This document shows positions 25,749 through 34,953 of a stretch of DNA of 64,000 bases, one piece after another. The notes beneath the pieces are model-generated. The model ran no database searches. It saw only the letters and a list, made by a program, of their open reading frames with translations, and was not told the DNA's origin. Source of the stretch: Paractinoplanes polyasparticus (GTDB taxonomy: Bacteria > Actinomycetota > Actinomycetes > Mycobacteriales > Micromonosporaceae); the NCBI RefSeq assembly GCF_019710575.1, contig NZ_JAHWFK010000007.1, positions 62,001-126,000 of the forward strand. Direction: 5' to 3'. How positions within the stretch are numbered: position 1 is the first letter of the stretch; every line of letters begins with the position of its first letter. The position numbers and the translations under genes are program-made.

Positions 25749-26252
25749 GGGGAAGTTCCTCCTGGAACGTTTCGGTAATTCGTTCGGTGCTCGAATTCGG
25801 TGTGGCCGGGGCTCGAAGCGTTCCGGCGCTGGGACAAAGATGGCGGATCGAGAAGGGTTGGGCGATAGTGCTTTTGCCCGTCCTATCCGGAACGCGAAGT
25901 CAGTCGATTGCCGATGATCGGATTAACCCGCAAGGCTGACGAGAGCGCGAGACATCGAGCGCGTCCCGCGTGCTCGTGATCACCAATACCTGCTGGTCGT
26001 GGCGTCAGGCAGGGCAAACGGCGGCGTATCAGCCGGGCGCCACCTTCTCAAGCGGCTGAAAGATCCATTGTGGGCCGTAACCCGGAAAAGGGGCCGCCAA
26101 TGTGAGTGAAGGCGAGCTTTAATCGCGATGCTTGCCGTGCTGCAAGGGCAGCTTTCCCCGAATGGGTTAAGCGAAATTGCCGGGTCGCTCACCTGAAAGA
26201 TGCTTACCGGCGACGCTTCTGTCGGGCGGGTGGCCACCGGGACCGGCCGGGT
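25749..26252. other. Gene-free region upstream of the secreted-protein cluster
   Basis: About 500 bases with no convincing gene on either strand. It looks less GC-rich than the flanks. It should hold the promoter of the cluster just upstream of the AGGAGG site at about 25755-25765, and the 3' end of the ridA transcript. I see no strong hairpin. Confidence 0.5.
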
Positions 26253-26645
26253 TCAACCGGCGGGGAGAACCGCGATAGCTTCGACTTCGACGCGGAAGTC
26301 CGGGTTGACCAGTCCGGCCACTTGCACCAGCGAGCTTGCCGGTGGCCGGTCCAGGTTGATGACCTCGTCGCGCGCCGTACGGAAGTCGGCCAGGTCGGCG
26401 AGGTTGGTCAGGAAGACCGTCAGCTTGACCACGTCGGACAGCCCGGCGCCGGCCGCGGCCAGCGCTGACTCGATGTTGCGGAACACCTGGCGGGTCTGTT
26501 CGAGCGCGTCGTCCTCGCCGACCAGCCGGCCCTCGGCGTCGAGCGGCACCTGCCCGGACACCACGATCGTCGTGCCGGTGAAGGCGACCGCGTGGCTGTA
26601 GTTGTTGGTGGGCGGCGACCCCGCCGGTCGGACATGGTGCTGCAT
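26253..26645 (-). CDS. RidA family protein (enamine/imine deaminase)
   Basis: A 130-residue member of the YjgF/YER057c/UK114 family, whose founding member hydrolyses reactive 2-aminoacrylate formed by PLP enzymes. Family segments include YSHAVAFTGTTIVVSGQVPLD, the QTRQVFRNIESALAAAGAGLSDVVKLTVFLT block, and the closing P.SSLVQVAGLVNPDFRVEVEAIAVLP. The catalytic arginine usually found at about position 105 appears replaced in this sequence (ASSLVQVAGL), so it may belong to a Rid subfamily other than archetypal RidA. It diverges from a methyltransferase gene over only 30 bases. Confidence 0.88.
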   Translation of the reverse strand: MQHHVRPAGSPPTNNYSHAVAFTGTTIVVSGQVPLDAEGRLVGEDDALEQTRQVFRNIESALAAAGAGLSDVVKLTVFLTNLADLADFRTARDEVINLDRPPASSLVQVAGLVNPDFRVEVEAIAVLPAG

Positions 26646-26651
26646 GCATCG

Positions 26652-26668
26652 AGCCTAACCGTTACGGT
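26652..26668. promoter_or_regulatory. Back-to-back -10 boxes of two divergent leaderless genes
   Basis: In the 30 bases between ridA and the methyltransferase, the minus strand reads TAGGCT (26657 to 26652), six bases before the ridA ATG, and the plus strand reads TACGGT (26663-26668), seven bases before the methyltransferase ATG. Those spacings put both transcription starts on the A of the start codon. No good -35 is seen for either. Confidence 0.5.
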
Positions 26669-26675
26669 CGGGCCC

Positions 26676-27404
26676 ATGGCGCAGGTCTTCGGCGAGGTGG
26701 CAGCCCTCTACGACGACGTCCGGCCCGGCTATCCGGACGAGGTGCGCCGGGGCATTCTCGACTACAGCGGGCGGCCCGACGGCATCGTCGAGCTCGGTGC
26801 GGGCACCGGGAAGGGCACCGAACTGCTGGTCGGGTTCGGCACGTGGCTCACCGCCCTGGAACCCGACCCGCGGATGGCGGCTGTGCTGCGTACGAAATTC
26901 GCGCAGGTCGACGTGGTGGAGGCGACCTTCGAGCAGTGGTCGCCGCCGGAGCGCCGGCCCGGACTGGTCGCCTGCGCGCTGGCCTGGCACTGGATGGATG
27001 CCGCGACACGCAACCGACGAGCCTTCGACACGCTCGCTCCGGGCGGCGCCCTCGCGGTGTTCGGGCACAAATACGCCTACGCCGACCCGGTGCAGGATCG
27101 GGTGATCGGCGACGTGCTGCGCTCGGTCGATCCGACGGTGGCGGACCGCGCCGATCACTGGGTGCGCGACGTCGTGGTCGCCTCCGGAGCGTGGTCCGAC
27201 GTCGTGGAGCGCCGCTTCACCTCGTACCCGGTCCTGGCGAAGCGGCGGTATCTGCAGCTGATGCAGACGTTCGCACCGTTCCGCCGGCACACGGCCGACG
27301 AGCAGCGGCGCACCCTCGAGGGGCTGGACGCGGCGATCGACGGCTTCGGCGGAACCGTGCGCCTGGAATTGCGTACGAGCCTGGTGCTGGCCCGCCGGGC
27401 CTAA
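26676..27404 (+). CDS. Class I SAM-dependent methyltransferase
   Basis: A 242-residue methyltransferase with the SAM-binding motif VELGAGTGKGTELL at ~31-44, an acidic residue ending the next strand (ALEPDPRM), and a CALAWHWMD motif IV-like segment at about 100. The YDDVRPGYPDEV start is typical of a family of small actinobacterial methyltransferases (methyltransferase type 11). The substrate cannot be told. The ATG at 26676 was chosen over an upstream frame start because the domain begins there. Its end overlaps the convergent nitrilase gene by 4 bases. Confidence 0.85.
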   Translation: MAQVFGEVAALYDDVRPGYPDEVRRGILDYSGRPDGIVELGAGTGKGTELLVGFGTWLTALEPDPRMAAVLRTKFAQVDVVEATFEQWSPPERRPGLVACALAWHWMDAATRNRRAFDTLAPGGALAVFGHKYAYADPVQDRVIGDVLRSVDPTVADRADHWVRDVVVASGAWSDVVERRFTSYPVLAKRRYLQLMQTFAPFRRHTADEQRRTLEGLDAAIDGFGGTVRLELRTSLVLARRA

Positions 27405-28108
27405 ACCGGGGCCGGCTGCTCGGCGAAGAGGGTGGCCCGGGCGATCTCGCCGACGGCCCGGCTCGCCCGTGCGGCCACCGATCCGTCGGGCGCCCAGATG
27501 CCCGAGCGGCCCGCAGTTTCGGGGTAGTCGGGGCCGGTCGCGCCCGCGCAGGACGAGACCGCCACCCACACCCCGTACGTCTGGCTGATCCTGCGGGCCC
27601 GCTCGGCGACCACCACGTCGTCGGCGGGAACGTCGACGACGCCGGCGATGTAGGCGTCCATGCCGAGCGCCGCCGTGGCCGCCGCGTGTTCCTCGACGCC
27701 GGTGTCGCGGCAGATGCCCAGGCCCAGGCGCCAGCCGTCGACCTCGATCACCTCGGGGCCGGGACCGGGCTGGAAGCGCGACTCGGTGTGGTGCGGGTTG
27801 ACCTTGCGGTAGACGACCCGGGCGCCCGCGCCGTCGATCAGCAGCGTCGCGATGTGGGGACCGGCGACGGGGGCACCGGCCAGTGCGACCGTGTCGGTGG
27901 CGGCGCAGGCCTCGATCAGCGGGTGCAGACGCGGGTCGTCCGGTGACAGCAGGGGCGCGTCGAGGTCGTACCCGGTGAGGGAAAGTTCGGGAAAGACGAC
28001 CAGCCGGGCGGCGGACGCACGGACCGCGGCCGCGTGCCGGGTCACGTTGGCGGCGATGTCGAGCGCGTGGACGGGCGGTTGGGCTACGGCGATGACCAAC
28101 GAGCGCAT
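27401..28108 (-). CDS. Carbon-nitrogen hydrolase (nitrilase superfamily amidase)
   Basis: A 235-residue member of the nitrilase superfamily with all three catalytic residues: Glu41 (VVFPELSLTGYD), Lys102 (VYRKVNPHH) and Cys133 (GLGICRDTG). Such enzymes hydrolyse amides or carbamoyl compounds; the substrate is not predictable here. The protein is on the short side, so it represents a single catalytic domain without additions. The ATG is at 28108, and a methyltransferase gene begins 27 bases upstream of it on the same strand, so the two may be co-transcribed. Confidence 0.88.
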   Translation of the reverse strand: MRSLVIAVAQPPVHALDIAANVTRHAAAVRASAARLVVFPELSLTGYDLDAPLLSPDDPRLHPLIEACAATDTVALAGAPVAGPHIATLLIDGAGARVVYRKVNPHHTESRFQPGPGPEVIEVDGWRLGLGICRDTGVEEHAAATAALGMDAYIAGVVDVPADDVVVAERARRISQTYGVWVAVSSCAGATGPDYPETAGRSGIWAPDGSVAARASRAVGEIARATLFAEQPAPV

Positions 28109-28135
28109 GGGCCGATCTTTCTGCGGGGGGTGTGG

Positions 28136-28864
28136 TTAGGGACGGACGGCTTCGACCAGGAAACGGTGGGCGGTGACGGTGAAACCGCCGTGCAGGCGGA
28201 TGTAGGTGTCGAGGCGTTCCAGCGGCTGCTGGTAGTGCCTCGGGGTGAAGTCGCGGATCTGCCAGGGGAGGTCCCGCAGCTGGCGGATCACGGCGCCGAC
28301 GTCGTGGAAGGTCACCGGCGGGCGTTCCTCGCGCACGTCGATGACCTCGAGGCCGGCGGCGGTCAGCGCCGAGACCGCGACGTCGGCGTTCCAAGGCTGG
28401 CGGTGAGCCGGCGGCGCCCCCAACGCCACGTTCAGCTCGGCCAGGTCGTCGCTGCCGACCTGCTGGCTCAGCACGGTGCCGCCGCGGCGTAGCAGGCGCA
28501 CGATGTCGGCCGCCGGAAGCCGGCCGTGGCGGCTGAGCACGACGTCGAACTCGTCCTCGCCGCCGGGGAGCTCGGTGAGCACCTCGACGGTGAGCGGCGC
28601 GAGCCGGTCGCGGGCGACGGGGATGTTGCGGGCCCAGCTCTCGACCGCGACGGTGTGCGGCGGCAGCGGGACCAGCTCGGCCAGCAACTCGCCACTGCCG
28701 GTGTCGAGATCCAGGGCCGAGGAAGCGCGGCGCAGCAGCGTACGGGCCATGGCGGGGTAGGACCACGACGGCTCGGAGCCGACGTCGCGCCCGTCCAGCC
28801 AGGCGAACTCCCAGCCGGTGGCGCGCTCGCCGGCGGTTTCCCCGTACTGCTGCCCGATGCGCAC
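28136..28864 (-). CDS. SAM-dependent methyltransferase-like protein
   Basis: A 242-residue protein with a methyltransferase core: SSALDLDTGSGELLAELVP (motif I, ~48-66), VAVESWARNIPVARDRL, then EFDVVLSRHGRLPAADIVRLLRRGGTVLSQQVG (motifs IV-V). Motif I is usually DxGxGxG; here it is DLDTGSGE, still acceptable. The C-terminal part (WQIRDFTPRHYQQPLERLDTYIRLHGGFTVTAHRFLVEAVRP) is typical of a small actinobacterial family. I took the GTG at 28864 giving VRIGQQYGE, since residues before it have shadow composition; no close ribosome site is visible. Substrate unknown. Confidence 0.82.
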   Translation of the reverse strand: MRIGQQYGETAGERATGWEFAWLDGRDVGSEPSWSYPAMARTLLRRASSALDLDTGSGELLAELVPLPPHTVAVESWARNIPVARDRLAPLTVEVLTELPGGEDEFDVVLSRHGRLPAADIVRLLRRGGTVLSQQVGSDDLAELNVALGAPPAHRQPWNADVAVSALTAAGLEVIDVREERPPVTFHDVGAVIRQLRDLPWQIRDFTPRHYQQPLERLDTYIRLHGGFTVTAHRFLVEAVRP

Positions 28865-29008
28865 TCGACGACGGTAGCCACTCCTTCGGGGGGCCAAGCA
28901 CCCGGTGTGACGTGGCTCAAGCCCAGACACGTGACGGGACCGTAAATTGTTACGCCGCCGCGACCTCGATTCGGCGCAGGAGGCTCGGCCGGGGAGCCTC
29001 CCGACACG

Positions 29009-30043
29009 TCAAGCGCGCACCGGCATCAGGATCGAGAAGCGGGAGCCGTCGCCCGGGACCCGTACGGCGAGTGGCTTGATCGGCCCGTCGAGTTCCAGCA
29101 CGAGCTGGCCGCTGCCGCCCGCGTCGAGGGCCTGCAGCAGGAATTCGCGGTTCACCGCCAGATGCGCGTCGCCGTTCCACTCGGCCTCCGGCACCACGCT
29201 GACGGCGCCCGCGTCAAACCCCAGAACGGCCACCTCGTACGGCGTTCCGTCGTGCTCTCTCGTGACGACCGGCGCGGCGGTGACCCGGTCGCGCAGCGCA
29301 GCCGTGTCGACCGTGACCCGGGTGGTCGGGGTCGCGAGGCCGTCGAGCAGGCGGCGATGGTCCGGGTAGTCGATGTCGAGGGGCTCGGCATCGAGCGAGG
29401 CCGGTTCCGCCCGTACGCGATCAAGCGCGAGATCGAGCACGGCCCGGCCCCCGGTGAGCGTGGGGCGCAGGCCGTCGACGAACGTGAGAGGCAGCACCGA
29501 CCGGATCGGCGGCCCCTCGACCTCGGCCGACGCCGACGCCACGGCCATCCGGAAGCGGTCGGTCGCAACCAGGGTGAGCACGCCGCCGGTGACGTCGAGC
29601 AGCACGCACTGCAGCATCGGCAGCTCCGGATCGGCCCCCGCGGCGAAGCGGACGGCGTCGATCGTGGCAGCCAGGGCGGCGGCGGGCAGGCTGACTCGGG
29701 TCATGAGTTTCTCCTCCAGGTCGAGCAGGGTGTGGATGCGGAGGAGTTCACGCTTGGCGTCGGCCAGCCCGTCCTCGAGACGCCGCCGATGCGCGTCGAG
29801 CCGACGGCGTACGGCGGCCGGGTCGTCCAGCTCGCGGACGCACTCGGCGATCTCAGCCACCGGCACGCCGATGCGCCGCAGCCCCGCGATAAGCCGGGCC
29901 GCCCGCACCTGCTCGCTGCTGTAGCGGCGGTAACCCGTCGCCGCGTCGACCTCGGCCGGCGCCAGCACGCCGGCGCCGTCATAGAACCGCAGCGCGCTGA
30001 CGCTGAGGCCGCTGGCCCGGGCCACCGCACCGATGCTGCGCAT
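29009..30043 (-). CDS. MerR-family regulator fused to a DNA polymerase III beta (sliding-clamp)-like domain
   Basis: A 344-residue fusion. Residues 1-~70 form a MerR winged helix (RSIGAVARASGLSVSALRFYDGAGVLAPAEVDAATGYRRYSSEQ), followed by the usual long dimerisation helix (~75-112). Residues ~115-344 look like beta-clamp domains: VSLPAAALAATIDAVRFAAGADPELPMLQCVLLD, LVATDRFRMAVA, VNREFLLQALDAGGSGQLVLELDGPIKPLAVR and a closing FSILMPVRA, the typical clamp C-terminus. The clamp-like part is about two domains long instead of three. I chose the ATG at 30043; a GTG four codons earlier is possible. Such MerR-clamp proteins occur in actinobacteria but their job is unclear; the domain may sense a ligand or a protein partner. 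Confidence 0.85.
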   Translation of the reverse strand: MRSIGAVARASGLSVSALRFYDGAGVLAPAEVDAATGYRRYSSEQVRAARLIAGLRRIGVPVAEIAECVRELDDPAAVRRRLDAHRRRLEDGLADAKRELLRIHTLLDLEEKLMTRVSLPAAALAATIDAVRFAAGADPELPMLQCVLLDVTGGVLTLVATDRFRMAVASASAEVEGPPIRSVLPLTFVDGLRPTLTGGRAVLDLALDRVRAEPASLDAEPLDIDYPDHRRLLDGLATPTTRVTVDTAALRDRVTAAPVVTREHDGTPYEVAVLGFDAGAVSVVPEAEWNGDAHLAVNREFLLQALDAGGSGQLVLELDGPIKPLAVRVPGDGSRFSILMPVRA

Positions 30044-30225
30044 GTCTCCTCGCACGTCACCGACCCTTCCGCCTCAACCAGGTCGAGAGTCAAGCCTGTG
30101 ATGATCTTGCTGAAACCCGCACGCCCATCCCGAACCCCCTCCCACCTCGGGGCGTTGTGGGGTGCAACTTACGCCTTGTCAAGCTGAGGTCGTCCCGTTG
30201 TCCACAGGGGCGACCGGCTGCTCGC

Positions 30226-30822
30226 CTAACTGAGCAGCAGCATCCCGGCCACGCCGAGCATGACCACGGCGATCAGGCCGTCGAGCACACGCCAAGCCGA
30301 CGGGCGGGCCAGCAGCGGCGCCAGGCGATGCGCCCCGGCGCCCAAGGCGGTGAACCAGACCAGGCTGGCTGTGGCCGCGCCCACGCCGAAGAGCCAGCGG
30401 TGTGGGTGCTGCTGGGCAACCGAGCCCAGCAGCAGAACCGTGTCGAGGTAGACGTGCGGGTTCAGGTAGGTCAGGGCCAGACAGGTCAAAATCGTCGCCC
30501 GCAGGGTGGCCGGGGCTCGGCCGGCGGCCTGCAGGGCGGCGGGTCGCAGCGCGCGGCGCGCGGCCATCACGGCGTACGTGATGAGAAAGGCGCCGCCGAC
30601 CCACTTGATCACCGTGACCGCGTCGGGGCTGGCCGTGACCACCGCGCCCAGGCCGCCGATGCCCGCGAGGATCAGGAACAGGTCGGAGAGGGCGCAGACC
30701 AGCACGACCGCGAGCACGTGTTCGCGGCGCAGGCCCTGGCGCAGCACGAAAGCATTCTGGGCGCCGATGGCGATGATCAGTACGGCGGAGGCGAGGAAGC
30801 CGGTGGCGACGGAGGTGAGCAC
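30226..30822 (-). CDS. LysE/ArgO family basic amino acid exporter
   Basis: A 198-residue inner-membrane exporter of the LysE superfamily with six hydrophobic helices. The N-terminus [36 protein letters not shown] is the ArgO/LysE hallmark, as is [21 protein letters not shown]. It exports lysine and/or arginine when intracellular levels are high. I selected the GTG at 30822 because it places the family N-terminus correctly; the frame extends to a TTG at 30858. It diverges from a LysR regulator of the LysG/ArgP type, the standard arrangement for this system. Confidence 0.92.
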   Translation of the reverse strand: MLTSVATGFLASAVLIIAIGAQNAFVLRQGLRREHVLAVVLVCALSDLFLILAGIGGLGAVVTASPDAVTVIKWVGGAFLITYAVMAARRALRPAALQAAGRAPATLRATILTCLALTYLNPHVYLDTVLLLGSVAQQHPHRWLFGVGAATASLVWFTALGAGAHRLAPLLARPSAWRVLDGLIAVVMLGVAGMLLLS

Positions 30823-30893
30823 GGCTTCGACGCTAAGCGGACGGCAACCCGTACTCAAACTAAAGATTTTGACGTTGCATTAGCATCGCTTAC
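30823..30893. promoter_or_regulatory. Divergent promoter/operator region of the exporter and its LysR regulator
   Basis: Seventy-one bases, clearly AT-richer than the surroundings (AAACTAAAGATTTTGACGTTGC). TAGCAT at 30881-30886 lies seven bases before the regulator's GTG and may be its -10, giving a leaderless transcript. By analogy with LysG/ArgP systems the regulator should bind here to activate the exporter. Confidence 0.5.
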
Positions 30894-31697
30894 GTGGACT
30901 TCGCGCAACTGGCCACGTTCCAGGCCGTCATCGAATCGGGCAGCTTCGACGCGGCGGCGCGTGAGCTGCATGTGACGCCCTCGGCCGTGAGTCAACGGAT
31001 CAAGGCGCTGGAGCGCTCGGTCGGGCAGGTGCTGGTCCGGCGTACGAAACCCTGCGTGGCCACCCCGGCCGGAGAGGCCCTCGTCCGCTTCGCGGGGCAG
31101 GTGGCGCTGCTCGAAAGGGAAGCCATCGGGCAGGCGCGTGGCGGCACCCGGGTCTCGATCGTGGTGAACGCCGACTCGCTGCACACGTGGTTCCTGCCGG
31201 CGCTGGCCGCCGTGCCCGGCCCGCAGTACGAGCTGCACACCGACGACGAGTACTACACCGCCGACCTGCTGCGATCGGGAACCGCGATGGCCGCCGTGAC
31301 CGCCGACGACACCGCCGTCCAGGGCTGCCGGATCGAACGGCTGGGGGCGATGCGCTACCTCGCGGTCGGCCGGCCCGACGACCGGGCGATGGTGCGCTAC
31401 AACCGCAAGGACCACCTGCAGCACCGCTTCCTGACCGGCAGGTCAGAAATGTTCGAGGAGCACTTCGTACCGTCGGCGTCGGCCTTCATCGAGGCCGTCC
31501 GCATGGGGCTCGGCTGGGGCCTGGTGCCCGAGTGGATAGCGCGCGACGACATCAGCGAAGGCCGGTACGTCGACCTGCACCCGGGCCGGCACCTCGACGT
31601 GCCGCTCCACTGGCAGTACTGGCGGATCGGCTCGGCGGTGCTGGACGAGCTGACGGCCGCCGTCAAGGCGGCGGCCGCGCCCTTCCTCAGGAGTTAG
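30894..31697 (+). CDS. LysR-family regulator, LysG/ArgP type
   Basis: A 267-residue LysR-type regulator. The winged helix is at 1-60 ([33 protein letters not shown]), and the rest is the effector-binding domain. The [40 protein letters not shown] opening is characteristic of ArgP/LysG regulators, which activate the divergent exporter when lysine or arginine accumulate. The GTG start is at 30894. Its stop overlaps the convergent dapD by 11 bases. Confidence 0.92.
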   Translation: MDFAQLATFQAVIESGSFDAAARELHVTPSAVSQRIKALERSVGQVLVRRTKPCVATPAGEALVRFAGQVALLEREAIGQARGGTRVSIVVNADSLHTWFLPALAAVPGPQYELHTDDEYYTADLLRSGTAMAAVTADDTAVQGCRIERLGAMRYLAVGRPDDRAMVRYNRKDHLQHRFLTGRSEMFEEHFVPSASAFIEAVRMGLGWGLVPEWIARDDISEGRYVDLHPGRHLDVPLHWQYWRIGSAVLDELTAAVKAAAAPFLRS

Positions 31698-32634
31698 CGT
31701 GCAGGGCCGCGTTCAACTCGATGCCCGTGCCCTTGCGCGGCTTGGCCTCCAGCGCCCCGGTCACCGAGTTGCGCCAGAAGAGCAAGCCGTTGACCCCGGA
31801 TAGCTCGCGCGCCTTGACGACCCGGCCGTCGGGCAGCGTGATCTTCGACCCGGCCGTGATGTAGCAGCCCGCCTCGACCACGCAGTCGTCGCCGAGCGAG
31901 ATGCCGATGCCCGCGTTCGCGCCGAGCAGGCTGCGCTCGCCGATGCGCACCTTGTCCTTACCGCCGCCGGAGAGCGTGCCCATGATGGACGACCCAGCGC
32001 CGACGTCGGAGCTGTCGCCGACCACGACGCCCTGCACGATGCGGCCCTCGACCATCGACGTGCCCAGCGTGCCCGCGTTGAAGTTGGTGAAGCCCTCGTG
32101 CATGACCGTCGTGCCCGAGGCCAGATGGGCGCCGAGGCGCACCCGGTCGGCGTCGGCGATCCGGACGCCCGACGGCACCACGTAGTCGGTCATGCGGGGG
32201 AACTTGTCGACCCCGAAGACGGCCAGGTGACGGCCGGCCGCGCGCTCGAGGAAGCGCAGCTCGTCGACCCGGTCGGGCGGGCACGGGCCGGCCGACGTCC
32301 AGGCGACGTTGGCCAGCGCGCCGAAGATGCCGTCGAGGTTGAGCGAGTTCGGCACCACGAAGCGGTGCGAGAGCAGGTGGAGCCGCAGGTAGGCGTCCGC
32401 GGCGTCCTTGATCGGGTCGGCCAGCGAGGCGATCGTGGTGCGGACCTCGACCGTCGACAGGCCGGGCAGGGCCTTGGGCCCGGTCAGCCCGGCCGGCAGC
32501 GCCGGCGCCTCGGCGGGCAGCTCGCCCAGGCCCAGGAAGCCCTCGGGATACCAGGTGTCGAGCACCTGACCCTCGGCGGTGACGGTGGCGAGGCCGATGC
32601 CCCAGGCGGGGGAGGTCGAGATCGCAGTATCCAC
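31687..32634 (-). CDS. dapD: 2,3,4,5-tetrahydropyridine-2,6-dicarboxylate N-succinyltransferase
   Basis: Transfers succinyl from succinyl-CoA to tetrahydrodipicolinate, the first step of the succinylase branch of lysine/DAP synthesis. The 315-residue product is the actinobacterial form: an N-terminal domain ([20 protein letters not shown]), then a left-handed beta-helix of hexapeptide repeats (~170-270) containing [21 protein letters not shown] and [19 protein letters not shown]. The GTG at 32634 gives [12 protein letters not shown]; the frame remains open to 32679 but that extension is not family-like. It is divergent from dapE with a 65-base gap, so the two pathway genes probably share a control region. 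Confidence 0.94.
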   Translation of the reverse strand: MDTAISTSPAWGIGLATVTAEGQVLDTWYPEGFLGLGELPAEAPALPAGLTGPKALPGLSTVEVRTTIASLADPIKDAADAYLRLHLLSHRFVVPNSLNLDGIFGALANVAWTSAGPCPPDRVDELRFLERAAGRHLAVFGVDKFPRMTDYVVPSGVRIADADRVRLGAHLASGTTVMHEGFTNFNAGTLGTSMVEGRIVQGVVVGDSSDVGAGSSIMGTLSGGGKDKVRIGERSLLGANAGIGISLGDDCVVEAGCYITAGSKITLPDGRVVKARELSGVNGLLFWRNSVTGALEAKPRKGTGIELNAALHANS

Positions 32635-32699
32635 GGCCCGAACCCTACTAAAGCAGTGAGCAGGGTCGTGATTCACCATCGGCCGGTATCGTGCGGCCT

Positions 32700-33770
32700 A
32701 TGGCCAACCCGCTTACCCCGGACGTGTTGGTCGACCCGGTGGAGCTCACCCGCACCCTGGTCGACATCGAGTCCGTCTCCCGCCAGGAGCAGGCGATCGC
32801 CGACAACGTGGAAGAGGTGCTCCGCCTGGCGTCCCACCTCAGCGTGGACAGACTCGGCAACACCGTCATGGCCCGTACGAACCTGGGGCGCGGCCAGCGG
32901 GTAGTGCTCGCCGGGCACCTCGACACCGTGCCGATCAACGACAACTTCCCGTCGACCGTCGTCGACGACCTGATCTACGGCTGCGGCACCTCGGACATGA
33001 AGAGCGGCGTCGCGCTGGCCCTGCACCTGGCGGCGACGCTGCCCGACCCGCGCTACGACCTCACGTTCCTGTTCTACGAGGCGGAAGAGATCGACTCGAA
33101 GTACAACGGCCTGCGCCTGGTTGCCGAGTCCCGCCCCGAGTGGCTGCTGGCCGACTTCGCGGTTCTGCTCGAACCGACGTACGGGGTGGTCGAGGCCGGC
33201 TGCCAGGGCACCCTGCGCGCGCTGGTGCGCACCACCGGCCGGCGGGCCCACACCGCCCGCGCCTGGCGGGGGGTCAACGCGATCCACGCGGCGGGCGATG
33301 TGCTGCGGCGGCTCTCGGACTATCGGGCGCGGACGGTCACGATCGACGGCTGTACGTACCGTGAGGGCCTCAACGCGGTCAAGATCCACGGTGGCGTGGC
33401 CGGAAACGTCGTGCCCGACGAATGTGTGATCGAAGTCAACATGCGCTTCGCCCCGGACCGTACCGAGAAGCAGGCGCTCGAACACGTCCACGAGGTCTTC
33501 GAGGGGTACGAGGTCGAGCTGACCGATTCGGCGCCGGGCGCAATGCCCGGTCTGAGCGCGGCGCCGGCCCGCGAGTTCCTCACCGCGGTCGGCGCCGAAC
33601 CGGCGGCCAAGCTGGGCTGGACCGACGTGGCCCGGTTCGCGGCGCTCGGCATCCCGGCCCTCAACTACGGGCCCGGCGACCCGCTGCTGGCCCACGCCCC
33701 CGACGAGCACGTCGAGATCGGCAAGATCCGTGACGGGGCGACGACGCTGCACCGCTGGCTGGCCTCGTAA
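32700..33770 (+). CDS. dapE: Succinyl-diaminopimelate desuccinylase
   Basis: M20-family zinc hydrolase that removes succinate from N-succinyl-LL-DAP. The 356-residue product has metal ligands in LAGHLDTVP, CGTSDMKSG and FYEAEEID, the VLLEPTYGVVEAGCQGTL motif, and a final HAPDEHVEI supplying the last histidine. The ATG at 32700 is preferred over an in-frame GTG nine bases earlier; TATCGT seven bases before the ATG could be the -10 of a leaderless transcript. Together with dapC at 15.8 kb and dapD it covers three steps of one pathway. Confidence 0.94.
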   Translation: MANPLTPDVLVDPVELTRTLVDIESVSRQEQAIADNVEEVLRLASHLSVDRLGNTVMARTNLGRGQRVVLAGHLDTVPINDNFPSTVVDDLIYGCGTSDMKSGVALALHLAATLPDPRYDLTFLFYEAEEIDSKYNGLRLVAESRPEWLLADFAVLLEPTYGVVEAGCQGTLRALVRTTGRRAHTARAWRGVNAIHAAGDVLRRLSDYRARTVTIDGCTYREGLNAVKIHGGVAGNVVPDECVIEVNMRFAPDRTEKQALEHVHEVFEGYEVELTDSAPGAMPGLSAAPAREFLTAVGAEPAAKLGWTDVARFAALGIPALNYGPGDPLLAHAPDEHVEIGKIRDGATTLHRWLAS

Positions 33771-33781
33771 GGCCGCGCAGC

Positions 33782-33982
33782 TCAGAGGGCGGGGCGCACC
33801 GCGACGCGGCCGATGGCCCGGATGGTCATCGGCTCGATCTCCATCGTGGCCTCGGGATCGGCCGGGACCTCACCACGGGTCTCCGGCCGCGGCCCGAACG
33901 CCATCCGGCGTTCCTCGACCACCAGTCGGATCCGTCGCTGCATGCGACGCTGCATCTTCAAGCGCTCGTATCGGGTCGTCAC
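33782..33982 (-). CDS. Small basic hypothetical protein
   Basis: A 66-residue product whose first half is strongly basic (TTRYERLKMQRRMQRRIRLVVEERRM) and whose second half is Pro/Glu-rich. I do not recognise it. It is supported by a good AGGAG ribosome site 6 bases before the GTG at 33982 and by filling an otherwise empty gap. The Arg-rich helix could bind nucleic acid, which is inference only. Confidence 0.55.
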   Translation of the reverse strand: MTTRYERLKMQRRMQRRIRLVVEERRMAFGPRPETRGEVPADPEATMEIEPMTIRAIGRVAVRPAL

Positions 33983-34172
33983 GGTGGCTCCTTAAACCCG
34001 GCCGCCATGCCGGGCGCAGTGCGTGCGTGCCGCGAGTTGGTAACTGAGAAGACGCTCCAGAGCTACCGTCCGTTGCTTCAATCTGGCAAAAAGGTCGCGG
34101 ACCCGCAATCCTCTTACCGAAACCCACCCGGTTGTTCACCGGGTGACTGACCGTCCGCACTACCTTTTAGGC

Positions 34173-34952
34173 ATGACGGACAGCACCAACGGACGACGCG
34201 ACGGTGCGCCGGAGCGTCATCGCGGCGCGGTCACGCTTCGCCGCGAGTCGATCCCGCCGAGCACGGCCGACGAGAAACTGCTCGACTCGCACCACCGGCG
34301 GGAGTGGAAGACCAAGGACGCCTGGCGGGCCCTGCGCATCCTCTCCGAGTTTGTCGAGGGCTTCGACACCCTGGCCGACCTGCCGCCGGCGGTGAGCGTC
34401 TTCGGCTCGGCGCGCAGCCATCCCGACAGCCCCGAGTGCGAGCTGGCCGCGGCGCTGGGGGCTGCGCTGGCCGAAGCCGGCTACGCGGTGATCACCGGGG
34501 GCGGTCCGGGCGTGATGGAGGCGGCCAACCGCGGCGCGACCGAGGCCGGCGGCATGTCGGTCGGGCTCGGCATCGAACTCCCCTTCGAACAGGGCCTCAA
34601 CGACTGGGTCGACATCGGCATCGACTTCCGCTACTTCTTCGTCCGCAAGACCATGTTCGTCAAGTACGCCCAGGCGTTCGTGGTTCTGCCCGGCGGCTTC
34701 GGCACGCTCGACGAGCTGTTCGAGGCGGTCACGCTGGTGCAGACGAAGAAGGTCACCCGCTTCCCGGTGATCCTGATGGGCACGGCGTACTGGTCCGGCC
34801 TGTTCGACTGGATCAAGGGAACCCTGCTGGCCGACGGCAAGATCAGCGAGAGCGACCTGGATCTGATCCAGATCACCGACGACGTCGACGAGGCCGTGCA
34901 GATCATCGTGGACGCCGACGCGGCGCTCGCCGACTCCCACGGCAAGGGGTGA
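34173..34952 (+). CDS. LOG family (TIGR00730) Rossmann-fold protein
   Basis: A 259-residue protein related to LONELY GUY cytokinin-activating phosphoribohydrolases and lysine-decarboxylase-like proteins. The key motif PGGFGTLDE and the GGGPGVMEAANRGA nucleotide-binding segment are present. It has a ~75-residue N-terminal extension compared with its neighbour, as in the longer bacterial LOG group. Likely substrates are nucleoside monophosphates (phosphoribohydrolase activity). TACCTT six bases before the ATG suggests a leaderless transcript. The shorter paralogue follows after one base. Confidence 0.88.
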   Translation: MTDSTNGRRDGAPERHRGAVTLRRESIPPSTADEKLLDSHHRREWKTKDAWRALRILSEFVEGFDTLADLPPAVSVFGSARSHPDSPECELAAALGAALAEAGYAVITGGGPGVMEAANRGATEAGGMSVGLGIELPFEQGLNDWVDIGIDFRYFFVRKTMFVKYAQAFVVLPGGFGTLDELFEAVTLVQTKKVTRFPVILMGTAYWSGLFDWIKGTLLADGKISESDLDLIQITDDVDEAVQIIVDADAALADSHGKG

Positions 34953-34953
34953 C

